Position numbers and translations under genes: made by a program. This document shows positions 9,407-17,754 of a DNA stretch of 33,909 nt, piece by piece (the first letter of the stretch is position 1; each line of letters begins with the position of its first letter). The DNA lies in contig JASJDW010000014.1 in assembly GCA_030064955.1 (NCBI GenBank), positions 1 to 33,909 on the forward strand, written 5' to 3'. This DNA comes from Crocosphaera sp. (lineage in GTDB: Bacteria > Cyanobacteriota > Cyanobacteriia > Cyanobacteriales > Microcystaceae). The notes beneath the pieces are model-generated. The model ran no database searches. It was not told the origin of the DNA and saw only the letters and a program-made list of their open reading frames with translations.

Positions 9407-10726
9407 ATGACAACCCCTTTAGAAGAACAACAATCCGTATTAGAAATTCAAGGACAAACCCCTTTGCAGGGTGAAGTTATTATTAGTGGAGCCAAAAACT
9501 CTGCCTTAGTGTTAATGGCAGGAGCCATTCTTTGTTCCGAGGACTGTCGCTTAAGGAACTTACCCGATTTAGTTGATATTGAGCGTATGACCCAAATTTT
9601 AGCAGCCATTGGGGTCAAACTCAACAGAAATGGTGACGTTATTGACATCAATGCTCAAGACATTGGCCAAGATCAAGCCCCTTACGAGTTAGTTTCTCAA
9701 CTCCGTGCTAGTTTCTTTGTTATTGGTCCATTACTTGCTCGTTTAGGCATGACTCGTGTTCCTTTACCTGGAGGGTGTGCTATTGGTGCTAGACCTGTAG
9801 ACCTTCATGTACGGGGGTTACAAGCGATGGGAGCAGACGTTCGCATCGAACACGGTGTGGTTCATGCTTGTGTGAGAGGCAATCGCAAACGACTGCAAGG
9901 GGCTAAAATTTATTTAGATTATCCCAGTGTTGGAGCAACGGAAACCATTATGATGGCTGCCACCTTAGCAGAAGGAGAAACCATCATTGAAAACGCTGCC
10001 CAAGAGCCTGAAATTATGGATTTAGCTAACTTCTGTCGCTCGATGGGAGCTAGAATCAAAGGAGCAGGAACCAACAAAATTGTTGTCTCTGGAGTCGAAC
10101 GCCTCCACAGCACAGAATATTGTGTAATTCCCGATCGCATTGAAGCAGGAACCCTATTAATTGCTGGAGCCATCACTCAATCAGAGATCAGCGTTGCTCC
10201 CATTGTTCCAGAACATTTAGCCTCTGTCATTGCCAAGTTACGGGAAGTCGGTCCTCAAGTTATTATTGAAGGGAGCGATCGCTTAAGGATAGTTCCTGCG
10301 CCTTTAAGAGCAACAGATATCAAAACCTTACCCTTTCCTGGGTTTCCCACAGATATGCAAGCGCAGTTTATGGCTCTGTTAACCTTGAGTGAAGGTAGCA
10401 GCATGGTAGCAGAAACAGTGTTTGAAAATCGTTTGCGTCATGTAGCGGAGTTGCAACGCATGGGAGCAGATATTCGAGTAAAAGGTAATATTGCCCTAGT
10501 CAAAGGGGTTCCTTTCCTCTCTGGTGCGCCAGTGATGGCCACTGACTTACGAGCTTCCGCTGCTTTAGTGTTAGCTGGTTTAGCAGCCCAAGGGAAAACC
10601 ATTGTACAAGGGTTACATCATCTCGATCGCGGTTACGATAACCTAGAAGGAAAATTGCGCAAGTTAGGGGCTAATATTCGCCGTATCAATGTGGTTGATG
10701 AGCCAGAATATTCAGCAATCAGCTAA
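9407..10726 (+). CDS. murA: UDP-N-acetylglucosamine 1-carboxyvinyltransferase
   Basis: 439 aa. It catalyses the first committed step of peptidoglycan synthesis, transferring enolpyruvate from PEP to UDP-GlcNAc. Visible features are [13 protein letters not shown] with the Lys-Asn pair at about 30-31, and the active-site loop [14 protein letters not shown] with catalytic Cys124, the residue alkylated by fosfomycin. The two inside-out alpha/beta domains are complete. The preceding 239 bases (9168-9406) are AT-rich and probably hold the promoter. Confidence 0.97.
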   Translation: MTTPLEEQQSVLEIQGQTPLQGEVIISGAKNSALVLMAGAILCSEDCRLRNLPDLVDIERMTQILAAIGVKLNRNGDVIDINAQDIGQDQAPYELVSQLRASFFVIGPLLARLGMTRVPLPGGCAIGARPVDLHVRGLQAMGADVRIEHGVVHACVRGNRKRLQGAKIYLDYPSVGATETIMMAATLAEGETIIENAAQEPEIMDLANFCRSMGARIKGAGTNKIVVSGVERLHSTEYCVIPDRIEAGTLLIAGAITQSEISVAPIVPEHLASVIAKLREVGPQVIIEGSDRLRIVPAPLRATDIKTLPFPGFPTDMQAQFMALLTLSEGSSMVAETVFENRLRHVAELQRMGADIRVKGNIALVKGVPFLSGAPVMATDLRASAALVLAGLAAQGKTIVQGLHHLDRGYDNLEGKLRKLGANIRRINVVDEPEYSAIS

Positions 10727-10746
10727 TGATATATTGCTCTACATTG

Positions 10747-10771
10747 GTGCTGTATGTTCAGCATACAGCAC
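10747..10771. terminator. Hairpin between convergent murA and the secreted-protein gene
   Basis: Perfect 10-bp stem GTGCTGTATG/CATACAGCAC with loop TTCAG, in the 87-base gap between two convergent genes. It lacks a strong U tract on either side, so a bidirectional terminator or 3'-end stabiliser is inferred from position. Confidence 0.5.
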
Positions 10772-10813
10772 ATTACGTTTAATCGTCTAAAGAGTCTTTC
10801 ATGGCAGCTTCCT

Positions 10814-11287
10814 TTATCGAATTAAACTTATTTCATCTTTGGTCACAGGGAAGTAAAAAATGATAGATGGGCCTGAGTCAGCAATTGGATTTTGACCACT
10901 AACAACATCAGGGAAAAAGCTAACCTCACTGGGCTGTTTAATTCCTATCAAGACTTCATCTTCTTCAAAAGACCTTGCTATTCCTCGTTGTAAATTTTCC
11001 CAACAAGAAAGCGTAGAACCAAGCACAACGATTTGATATGCGATAGTTGGATTTTCTTCTTCTACAGGATAAGCATCTTGATAACCAAAACTTAGATTCT
11101 TTACAGAGTAATCATCACATTGATTCTGGATTTCATTACGCACAAATGACTCAAATTGCCCTTTAAGATATTCAGGATCATCCCAAAGCCATTCAGCTTG
11201 TGCTGGAAAGCTTAAAAACAGAAACTGTACAATGACCAAAACGGCTATTTTAAAAATTAACCCATAGTCAACAAATTTCCTTTTCAT
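10814..11287 (-). CDS. Small exported protein of unknown function, 157 aa
   Basis: A clear signal peptide covers about residues 1-31 (Lys/Arg start, then IAVLVIVQFLFLSFP and AQA). The mature part has a few Cys residues (NQCDDYS, LSCWENL) that could form one disulfide, and otherwise shows no known motif. Likely periplasmic. It lies downstream of the SH3/amidase gene on the same strand, across a strong hairpin. Confidence 0.6.
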   Translation of the reverse strand: MKRKFVDYGLIFKIAVLVIVQFLFLSFPAQAEWLWDDPEYLKGQFESFVRNEIQNQCDDYSVKNLSFGYQDAYPVEEENPTIAYQIVVLGSTLSCWENLQRGIARSFEEDEVLIGIKQPSEVSFFPDVVSGQNPIADSGPSIIFYFPVTKDEISLIR

Positions 11288-11353
11288 TGTCTTTCCTCCG
11301 TTTTGAGCAAAAAACTTTCATAGTTGTTTAATCTATTGATTTTAGTGGTCTTC

Positions 11354-11385
11354 GGTTAGAGGCGGATCTAAATCCCCCTCTAACC
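11354..11385. other. Strong intergenic hairpin
   Basis: GGTTAGAGG pairs with CCTCTAACC (9 bp), and an inner GGAT/ATCC pair extends the stem around a short loop. It lies between two minus-strand genes (10814-11287 and 11419-12903). T-rich sequence follows only on the plus side, so for minus-strand transcripts it is better seen as an mRNA processing or stability element or a weak terminator. Confidence 0.5.
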
Positions 11386-11418
11386 GGCCTCGGAGCCTTT
11401 TGTTTTTCAACTCCTATC

Positions 11419-12903
11419 TCATTCAATTGAGGATGCTAGACGGTATCCAAGAAGACGATACTTTGTATCTTCTAGCTTTCCATCTTTTGGATAGCGGGAA
11501 TAATTAACAGAGTCAGATTGGTTGCCTCCAAAGACTATGACTTTATCCCCATCTTCCCCTGCGTAAAAACCAACATGACCCCCACTACTATCAGGACTTT
11601 GACGATCAAAGACCACAATACAACCCCGTTTAGGTTGCTCAATGGGTTGGCCCCAATTAAGCCAACTTTTAGCCCAGGCACTATCAGTCCCAGCATAGCC
11701 GGCTTTTTCCACACACCAATTAACAAACCCACTACACCAAGGGGTTTCATCGCTAGAAGCGTCAGGTTCTCCTAAAGTAGTGCTTTGGAGGTATTCGACA
11801 ATTCTGGGATTTTCACCCGGATCTTCTATTTCTGCCTCCCCCTCTTCAGCTAAGGCAATGGTAAACCAGGGAAAGTCACCGATGGGGTCTAGATAGTTTC
11901 GAGAAGCATAACCGGCTAAATCACCGTTAATTTGAGCTACGTTAAGCCAGTAAGCTTCTGGGTTGTCATCACGAAGTTCGACAATTTCATCCCGTTCTAA
12001 CGTACCGAGAATGGTGGAGCCTTCCAAAGAAGGGCGATCGCGAACATTGAGCAAATGGGCTGTAACCCGATAACGTTGTTTCTGTTGTTGAACAGGACGA
12101 AGAAACCGCATAGATACCCATCCACTCAGGTTAGGTAAGGTGACTTTCATCCAAGTTCGCTGACCATCTGATTCTTTGGGCGCATCGGGAATGATTTGAT
12201 CTTTCACTAAAGTCCCTAAAATCGCTGCATCCAAAGAAGGGTTGTCTCGAATATTCAAACGTTCGGCGGTGACTTGATAACTTTCTATGGCTGTTTCTGT
12301 CAGTTCCACTGGGCCGATGGGAACGCTTTGATCTTTGAGATAACGAATTTCTAAGTAAGAACTATTGTTGGTTCCTAACCAAGCATGAACCTCTCGGGTT
12401 ACTCCACCCAGGTATTGTTGAGATCCTGGGCCAGTTTCGTATCCTGCCACAACAACCACGTGTCGATTATTGGCACTGATGAGAAATTTTGTGCCTGGTG
12501 AGGGCTTTTCATTAGCATTAGCCCACATCATGGTCAAGAACCACATCTCTTCTGCCACAGTGGGTTTTAAATTACCCACTGAACCCTGACCATGAAGTCC
12601 TCCTTCGGGGGGAGTCCAAACCGTTTGCCAGTTGGTTTGATACAAGGTATCAACATCACTGCTTGGGTCATATTGTTGATAAAGTTGCGCTGATCGTCTC
12701 AAATGTTTGTCAATTCCCTCGGTGGCTGATTTGGGGAAGTTGGGATTGGGATTTCCTGGAAAATTATCTTGCTTGGTAGCGTAATGACTTTCCTCAACAA
12801 ATCTTCCTTGTATGGGCAAAGTTACGGTTCTTTCCCAATTATTTCCTCTGTGGCGAATTACTTTGGTTTCAAAATCAGAACTAATAATAGGTAGTTTCGA
12901 CAT
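11419..12903 (-). CDS. SH3-domain cell-wall hydrolase-like protein (TIGR02594-type C-terminus)
   Basis: 494 aa. An N-terminal region of about 200 residues is not recognised. Two bacterial SH3 repeats follow (about 205-272, VTAERLNIRDNPSLDAAILG; and 275-345, VTAHLLNVRDRPSLEGSTILG). The C-terminal NlpC/CHAP-like domain (about 350-494) has TPWCSGFVNWC with likely nucleophile Cys390, GGHVGFY with His443, and the GGNQSDSV signature of the TIGR02594 group. It would cleave peptidoglycan peptides. There is no signal peptide, so export needs another route, or it acts on lysis. AAGGAG and GGAGG lie upstream of the ATG. Confidence 0.8.
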   Translation of the reverse strand: MSKLPIISSDFETKVIRHRGNNWERTVTLPIQGRFVEESHYATKQDNFPGNPNPNFPKSATEGIDKHLRRSAQLYQQYDPSSDVDTLYQTNWQTVWTPPEGGLHGQGSVGNLKPTVAEEMWFLTMMWANANEKPSPGTKFLISANNRHVVVVAGYETGPGSQQYLGGVTREVHAWLGTNNSSYLEIRYLKDQSVPIGPVELTETAIESYQVTAERLNIRDNPSLDAAILGTLVKDQIIPDAPKESDGQRTWMKVTLPNLSGWVSMRFLRPVQQQKQRYRVTAHLLNVRDRPSLEGSTILGTLERDEIVELRDDNPEAYWLNVAQINGDLAGYASRNYLDPIGDFPWFTIALAEEGEAEIEDPGENPRIVEYLQSTTLGEPDASSDETPWCSGFVNWCVEKAGYAGTDSAWAKSWLNWGQPIEQPKRGCIVVFDRQSPDSSGGHVGFYAGEDGDKVIVFGGNQSDSVNYSRYPKDGKLEDTKYRLLGYRLASSIE

Positions 12904-13000
12904 GGTTAAAGTCCTCCAACTCCTTCATAATTTATTGGCTTCAATTGCAATATTCCGAAAAACCAAATGTAGCTCGTTTAGCTAACAAATCAATAGTTAT

Positions 13001-13138
13001 TCAGATTTTTAAGGTATAGTTTTGATAATTATCTACATTCGCCATGCGTACTAAAATAGCGTAATCTGCGGACTCCTTAGAGACGAGAGGGGAACGTAAA
13101 CCTACCCAAACACGATTAGAAACGGCAACTGCACCCAT
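13001..13138 (-). CDS. Short unrecognised gene, 45 aa
   Basis: The minus-strand ORF begins MGAVAVSNRVWVGLRSPLVS and ends NYTLKI. The ribosome-binding site AAGGAGGACACT directly before the ATG is near-perfect and is the main reason to call it real. No signal peptide, membrane helix or known motif. It ends 97 bases before the SH3/amidase gene on the same strand and could be co-transcribed with it. The remaining sequence up to hisH (13139-13327) holds nothing recognisable. Confidence 0.5.
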   Translation of the reverse strand: MGAVAVSNRVWVGLRSPLVSKESADYAILVRMANVDNYQNYTLKI

Positions 13139-13327
13139 AGTGTCCTCCTTGTGCATTGCTGTAGGAGAGTATTAAAATTAGAATGACTATTGATTCGGGG
13201 GTGGTTGGATAATATTTTCCATTGTCAGAAGCTTAGAAGAAACATTTGAAGCTTTACTTTTATTATCACACCCGGTGTAAATACTCAACGCGAGAAAGGA
13301 TCAAAAATTTACATAAAATGACTGTTG

Positions 13328-13957
13328 TTATCTTTGTTGCTTAACCATCCCTACAAAATTTGAAAGAATTTGTAATCCATTATCCGATGATTTTTCTGGG
13401 TGAAACTGTACCGCCATCAGGTTATCACGGGCGATCGCTGCTGTGACGGTTTGTGTCCCATGAGTCACCACCGCAGCTTTAACATTGGGATCGACGGGAT
13501 CAACATAATAGGAATGAACAAAATAAACGTAAGGATCAGGGGTTAACCCTTGCCATAAAGATAAATGGGGTTGAGTGAATTGTAACTGATTCCAACCCAT
13601 GTGAGGTATGGTTAAATTAGGCTCAGATTGAAAACGACGCACCATCCCGGGAATAATGCCTAACCCTGGTTCTGTCCCTTCTTCTGAACCATCAAAGAGG
13701 ATTTGTAACCCCAAACAAATACCTAAAAATGGCTTACCTTGTGCGATCGCCGCTTTGATGGGTTCCTCTAAATGACGCGATCGCAGATGTTGCACTGCTG
13801 GATCAAAGGACCCAACTCCTGGTAAAACAATCGCTTCAGCTTCTGCAATATCTTGAGGGGAATCGGTGATTTTTGGCTGAATACCTGCTTTTTCTAAGCC
13901 TTTACAAGCAGAATGTAGATTACCCATGTCATAGTCAATAACAGCCAGGAAGCCCAT
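13328..13957 (-). CDS. hisH: Imidazole glycerol phosphate synthase, glutamine amidotransferase subunit
   Basis: 209 aa. A class I glutaminase that supplies ammonia to HisF for histidine biosynthesis and purine salvage (AICAR release). The nucleophile is Cys81 in GICLGLQ, and the His-Glu pair lies in VQFHPEKSS near 189. The oxyanion strand is LPGVGSFDPA. hisF is not nearby, as usual in cyanobacteria where his genes are scattered. Confidence 0.95.
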   Translation of the reverse strand: MGFLAVIDYDMGNLHSACKGLEKAGIQPKITDSPQDIAEAEAIVLPGVGSFDPAVQHLRSRHLEEPIKAAIAQGKPFLGICLGLQILFDGSEEGTEPGLGIIPGMVRRFQSEPNLTIPHMGWNQLQFTQPHLSLWQGLTPDPYVYFVHSYYVDPVDPNVKAAVVTHGTQTVTAAIARDNLMAVQFHPEKSSDNGLQILSNFVGMVKQQR

Positions 13958-14020
13958 AAACGTTCCTTTTGGTTAATATTTCCTATTTATTATGATAATT
14001 GATTTTCAGTTGGCTACAAA

Positions 14021-15208
14021 TTAATTAATGCCAAAGGAATTTTCTAAGGCTTCTAAGACCACATGTGTCACTATTTTAGTCCGATAACGACAAGCTTGGG
14101 TTTCTGTTGAATTAAAACTGCCATTTTCCCAATATTTATTACTTCCTGCGCCACCCCCACATACGCCAAAATACTCACAAGTTTGACGACACTTATTTAC
14201 CCCTCTGATCATATCTTGATAGATTTGTTTAAATTTCTCAGTATGAGTAACTGATTCTAAGCTGTCTGTTAAAACATTGCCTAAAATAAATTTACCATAA
14301 GGTTTAATATCAACTGATAATAATTCAGGATCGAATGTGGAAAAATTACCCAAATAGTCAATATTGAGAATAGCAAAAGGATGATTCATATCCGTTTTCG
14401 CTAATCTTTGGTTATCATAAATTAATCCACAAATTGCTTCAAATTCTCTTACTTTAAATTGATCATTTGTTTGGCTAGTTAATTCCCAAAATCGTTGCAT
14501 AAACTGATAATATTTTTTTTCTGTTCCCACTTTATCTAAGGAAGAGTTTTCATTAGTCCCTTCTGTTTCTTCCATATTAAATGCGACATCAGTAATACCA
14601 TTATCCCAGAAAAAGTTAAAGATTTCGTCAGCATAGTCTAAAGATTCTTGAGTAATAACAGCAATAATATTAAAATAAATATTATTTTTTTGTAGATAAT
14701 TAATCCCTCTCATAACACTTTCATGACTTGCTAAACCTGTCCGAGTTTTTCGATGAATATTATGTAAAAAATCAGGTCCATCAATACTAACTCCCACACA
14801 AATATTATTTTGTTTAAAAAAATCACACCAAACTTGATTAATTAAAATACCATTGGTTTGTATTGAATGATAAATAGGAACTTGTTTAGTATTATATTTT
14901 TTATTAGCAATTTCAATCCTTTTAAACACTTCTTTATAGTAAGAAAATGGTACTGCTAAGGGTTCTCCTGCGTGCCAACAAATATCAATCAATTCTCCGA
15001 CAAACGGACTGGTAAAAATAGCTTTAAAAATAGGTTCAATTAAATCAAGAGATAACCTTTCTTTTAAATCTCGATTGGGTAAATAACAATAATCACAATC
15101 AAGATTACAAAAAGGAGTTGGTTGAATCACAACTAAATTAATAGGTCCAAAAGATGAAAGATCAATAGACTCATTTTGACCAATATTAATAGGTAAATCT
15201 ATAGTCAT
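14021..15208 (-). CDS. grrM: Radical SAM/SPASM peptide maturase, GRRM system (GrrM)
   Basis: 395 aa. The radical SAM cluster motif is CNLDCDYC (Cys34, 38, 41), followed by WHAGEPL. A C-terminal SPASM domain carries the extra Fe-S cysteines (CRQTCEYFGVCGGGAG ... ACRYR). The next two upstream genes encode glycine-rich precursors with aromatic-x-Asn repeats, and a divergent gene encodes the GRRM-type binding protein, so assignment to GrrM is strong. Characterised GrrM-type enzymes make three-residue cyclophanes by joining an aromatic ring to the beta carbon of a residue two places on. It starts 10 bases after the first precursor gene and is surely co-transcribed. Confidence 0.92.
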   Translation of the reverse strand: MTIDLPINIGQNESIDLSSFGPINLVVIQPTPFCNLDCDYCYLPNRDLKERLSLDLIEPIFKAIFTSPFVGELIDICWHAGEPLAVPFSYYKEVFKRIEIANKKYNTKQVPIYHSIQTNGILINQVWCDFFKQNNICVGVSIDGPDFLHNIHRKTRTGLASHESVMRGINYLQKNNIYFNIIAVITQESLDYADEIFNFFWDNGITDVAFNMEETEGTNENSSLDKVGTEKKYYQFMQRFWELTSQTNDQFKVREFEAICGLIYDNQRLAKTDMNHPFAILNIDYLGNFSTFDPELLSVDIKPYGKFILGNVLTDSLESVTHTEKFKQIYQDMIRGVNKCRQTCEYFGVCGGGAGSNKYWENGSFNSTETQACRYRTKIVTHVVLEALENSFGIN

Positions 15209-15217
15209 TTTTTTTCC

Positions 15218-15607
15218 TTACCACCGATTAATAAATCCACCATTTCTCCAGGGACTACGGTTTACAAAACCTCCCCCTCCATAACGATTATAAAAACCGC
15301 CACCATTACGCCAAGGACTTCTATTGACAAAACCCCCACCACCATGACGATTTGCAAAACCTCCCCGATATCCATTCCCCCAACTTCCTCTACGGCCATT
15401 TCCCCAACCTCTTGCTATTAAATCCTCATTTCGTTCAGTTGAAATATCAAACCCTCTTTGCTGCATTGCTTCTGTTAAGCGAGATAGGCGATTTTCTATG
15501 GTTAAATTTTCTTCTGAAACTGTAGAATAAGCTTTAGCGACAGAAGCAGTTAAAGTAGACACAGCCAAAAGAAAACCAACACAAGTAATTTTTGTTGTTA
15601 TCTGCAA
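15218..15607 (-). CDS. grrA: GRRM-system glycine-rich repeat precursor peptide, long copy (GrrA)
   Basis: 129 aa. The start is TTG at 15607, eight bases after GGAG in AAGGAG; no ATG fits. Residues 1-26 form a signal peptide. A leader of about 40 residues (ENRLSRLTEAMQQRGFDI) follows, then a Gly/Arg/Asn-rich core of about 62 residues. The core holds nine aromatic-x-Asn triplets: WGN twice, FAN, FVN twice, WRN twice, FYN and FIN. FVNRSPWRN occurs twice within near-identical blocks of about 20 residues. Each triplet is a candidate cyclophane. It is co-directional with grrM. Confidence 0.9.
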   Translation of the reverse strand: MQITTKITCVGFLLAVSTLTASVAKAYSTVSEENLTIENRLSRLTEAMQQRGFDISTERNEDLIARGWGNGRRGSWGNGYRGGFANRHGGGGFVNRSPWRNGGGFYNRYGGGGFVNRSPWRNGGFINRW

Positions 15608-15673
15608 AATAAATTCTCCTTAAACTAAATTAAAATCCTCAAAAAATATTATAAAAAATAACTCTTTTATGAA

Positions 15674-16015
15674 TCAATAACGATTGTAGAAACTTCCGCC
15701 ATTGCGCCAAGGACTACGATTAACAAAACCTCCTCCTCCACTACGATTAGCGAAACCACCACCACGATTAACAAAACCACCCCCTCCACTACGATTAGCA
15801 AAACCTCTAACTAATAAGTTTTCATTTTCTGCTAATAAAGTATTTATGGTTTCTGTTCTTCGTTTTTCTATTGCTGTAGTAATACATAATAGACGATATT
15901 CAATATCATTAGAAATTTCGTTATCAATAGGTTCTTTAACAGTGGCGTTTGCTGCTGAAACACTTAAACTTGAGATAGCTAATAAGAAACCCATAAACGT
16001 AATTTTGCTACTCAT
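15674..16015 (-). CDS. grrA2: GRRM-system glycine-rich repeat precursor peptide, second copy (GrrA)
   Basis: About 113 aa from the ATG at 16015 (MSSKITFMG); a GTG two codons upstream is also possible. A signal peptide (GFLLAISSLSVSAANA) is followed by a leader containing two cysteines' worth less conserved sequence (only one Cys, LLCITT) and a short core with six triplets: FAN, FVN, FAN, FVN, WRN and FYN. The end block (GGGGFVNRSPWRNGG) is shared with the first copy, so the two arose by duplication and share exchanged core units. It heads the operon grrA2-grrA-grrM. Confidence 0.88.
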   Translation of the reverse strand: MSSKITFMGFLLAISSLSVSAANATVKEPIDNEISNDIEYRLLCITTAIEKRRTETINTLLAENENLLVRGFANRSGGGGFVNRGGGFANRSGGGGFVNRSPWRNGGSFYNRY

Positions 16016-16167
16016 TGGCACATTTTTTTTACTTTATGATACAATCCCACTGAGAACTGTAGCAGAAAAAAGACAAGTATCGCCATTATTGTTAAATTTG
16101 TTTACCTTTTATTTACAGATTGATTAAAATCAAGTAACAATTTTACTGTTTCTATTAAGATGAAAAA

Positions 16168-17064
16168 ATGATGTATAAGAAATTACCATTAATTGCTTTT
16201 AGTTTAACGACTGCGTTAATTTTTCCCAGTCAAAGCTTAGCAGAGACAGTTGTTGAAAGAGTAGCGAGAACAGGTATTTTAAATGTTGGCACAAGAATTG
16301 ATTTAGTTCCTTATGCTTACGTCAATGATGAAGATGAATTAGTAGGTTATTCTATAGAACTTGTTGAATTAATTCGAGAAACGTTAGAAAATGAACTGGG
16401 AAAAGATGTTAAAATTAAAGTTGTTGTTGATGATACTCTAGATGAAAGAATTACCAGTATAATTAACCGAGAAGTTGATATTGCTTGTGATACTATTTTT
16501 ACTTGGCAACGGGATAATTTTGTTGATTTTTCTTTAGCTTATGGTATTTCTGGGATTAAAGTCTTAGTCAAAAAAGATAGCAATTTATCTACTCCTGACT
16601 CTTTTAAAAATAAAAGAATTGCTATTATTGAAAACATACTTCGTCCAGAAGCCATTAAAGTCATTGAATCTCAAGTTACGATTGTTGATGTTGATAGTAT
16701 AGAAGCAGGAATTAAAGCAGTAGAAGAAGGTAACGCTGATGGGTTTGCGTTTGATGGAACTATTTTAGAAGGAATGCGACAAACGTTAACAACTCCAGAA
16801 GATTATAAAGTAGTGCCTGATGAATCTTATTTTAAACATGGAATTGCTTGTATGGTTCCTCAACAAAATTCCACATTTTTGAACTTAGTGAACTTTACTA
16901 TTGGGAAAATGATGGATGGTTATATTAATAACGATCCCCGTTATGTAAACATGGTCAATCGTTATTTTGGTGAAGATGGAATTGTTCCGATTGAATCCCA
17001 AAGAATTAAAGATTTTTTTGAAATGATTATTATTACCCGTGAACAAATTCCCCCTGAACAATGA
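16168..17064 (+). CDS. grrP: GRRM-family extracellular substrate-binding protein (GrrP-like)
   Basis: 298 aa. A signal peptide (LPLIAFSLTTALIF, then LAETV) is followed by a bacterial extracellular solute-binding protein family 3 fold (TGILNVGTRIDLVPYAY, VGYSIELVELI, DIACDTIFTWQRDNFVDFS). It is an orphan: no permease or ATPase gene is adjacent, which is how the GRRM-associated members are described. It is divergent from grrA2 across 146-152 bases that must hold both promoters. Its role in the pathway is unknown; binding the exported peptide or a signal is an inference. Confidence 0.88.
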   Translation: MMYKKLPLIAFSLTTALIFPSQSLAETVVERVARTGILNVGTRIDLVPYAYVNDEDELVGYSIELVELIRETLENELGKDVKIKVVVDDTLDERITSIINREVDIACDTIFTWQRDNFVDFSLAYGISGIKVLVKKDSNLSTPDSFKNKRIAIIENILRPEAIKVIESQVTIVDVDSIEAGIKAVEEGNADGFAFDGTILEGMRQTLTTPEDYKVVPDESYFKHGIACMVPQQNSTFLNLVNFTIGKMMDGYINNDPRYVNMVNRYFGEDGIVPIESQRIKDFFEMIIITREQIPPEQ

Positions 17065-17226
17065 TGAAGTCAGAATTTAGAAGTTTCTAAACGAAGTTTC
17101 AGTACTAAATAAACTTTACTGTTTTAAAAAATGTGAATCAATCTTTAACAAATTAACCTTGATTGTTGTCCAGGGATTTCTCTTATGATTTAATTAGGGA
17201 AGGTTTTTTATCGCTCAATCCATTTT

Positions 17227-17709
17227 ATGTCAAACCTAAATTTTGAAATTCAAGCACAAGAGCAGACTAACTGGTGTTGGTCTGCTTGCTCAGTGAGTGT
17301 AGCTAAATTTTTCAACCCACAATCTAATTGGACTCAATGCGCATTAGCTGATGCTGAATTAAATCAAGTGGACTGTTGTGTCAATGGTGCTTCCCTAGAT
17401 TGCAATAAACCGTGGTATTTTGATCGATCTTTATCAAGAGTAGTACATTTGTATCAGTTCTTTGCTGGTAATCTGGGGTTCGCTACGGTAGACGACGATA
17501 TAACTAATTGGGGATGTCCTGTAGGGGTGCGCATTGGCTGGAATGCTGGCGGAGGACACTTTGTCCTGATATCTGGTACGGATAGTTCTAATAATTTTGT
17601 TGTGGTCAAAGACCCGTGGGGCGGAGCTACCAAAAATATGCCCTACAACACACTTCGGAATAACTACGACGGCAGTGGTCAGTGGACACACACTTACCGA
17701 ACTGAGTAA
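17227..17709 (+). CDS. Papain/C39-like cysteine protease, 160 aa
   Basis: The fold of the papain-like (AvrRpt2/C39-like) group is visible: Gln13 and Cys17 in QTNWCWSAC, His111 in GGGHFVLISG and Asp129 in VVKDPWGG form a complete catalytic set. There is no signal peptide. Six further cysteines (21, 38, 50, 51, 59, 97) suggest disulfides, or that the protein ends up outside the cytoplasm. The gene is 162 bases after grrP and 45 bases before an unrecognised gene on the same strand. It could be an effector-like protease or a peptide-processing enzyme. Confidence 0.8.
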   Translation: MSNLNFEIQAQEQTNWCWSACSVSVAKFFNPQSNWTQCALADAELNQVDCCVNGASLDCNKPWYFDRSLSRVVHLYQFFAGNLGFATVDDDITNWGCPVGVRIGWNAGGGHFVLISGTDSSNNFVVVKDPWGGATKNMPYNTLRNNYDGSGQWTHTYRTE

Positions 17710-17754
17710 CAAATACCCAGTATTTCCAATAGATGTTAATTCATAGGGAAAATT

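Noticed and set aside
15702-16127. Plus-strand frame of 141 codons rich in Pro/Leu/Lys
   Set aside because: It is the antisense of the glycine-rich precursor gene; the regular composition comes from the repeats.
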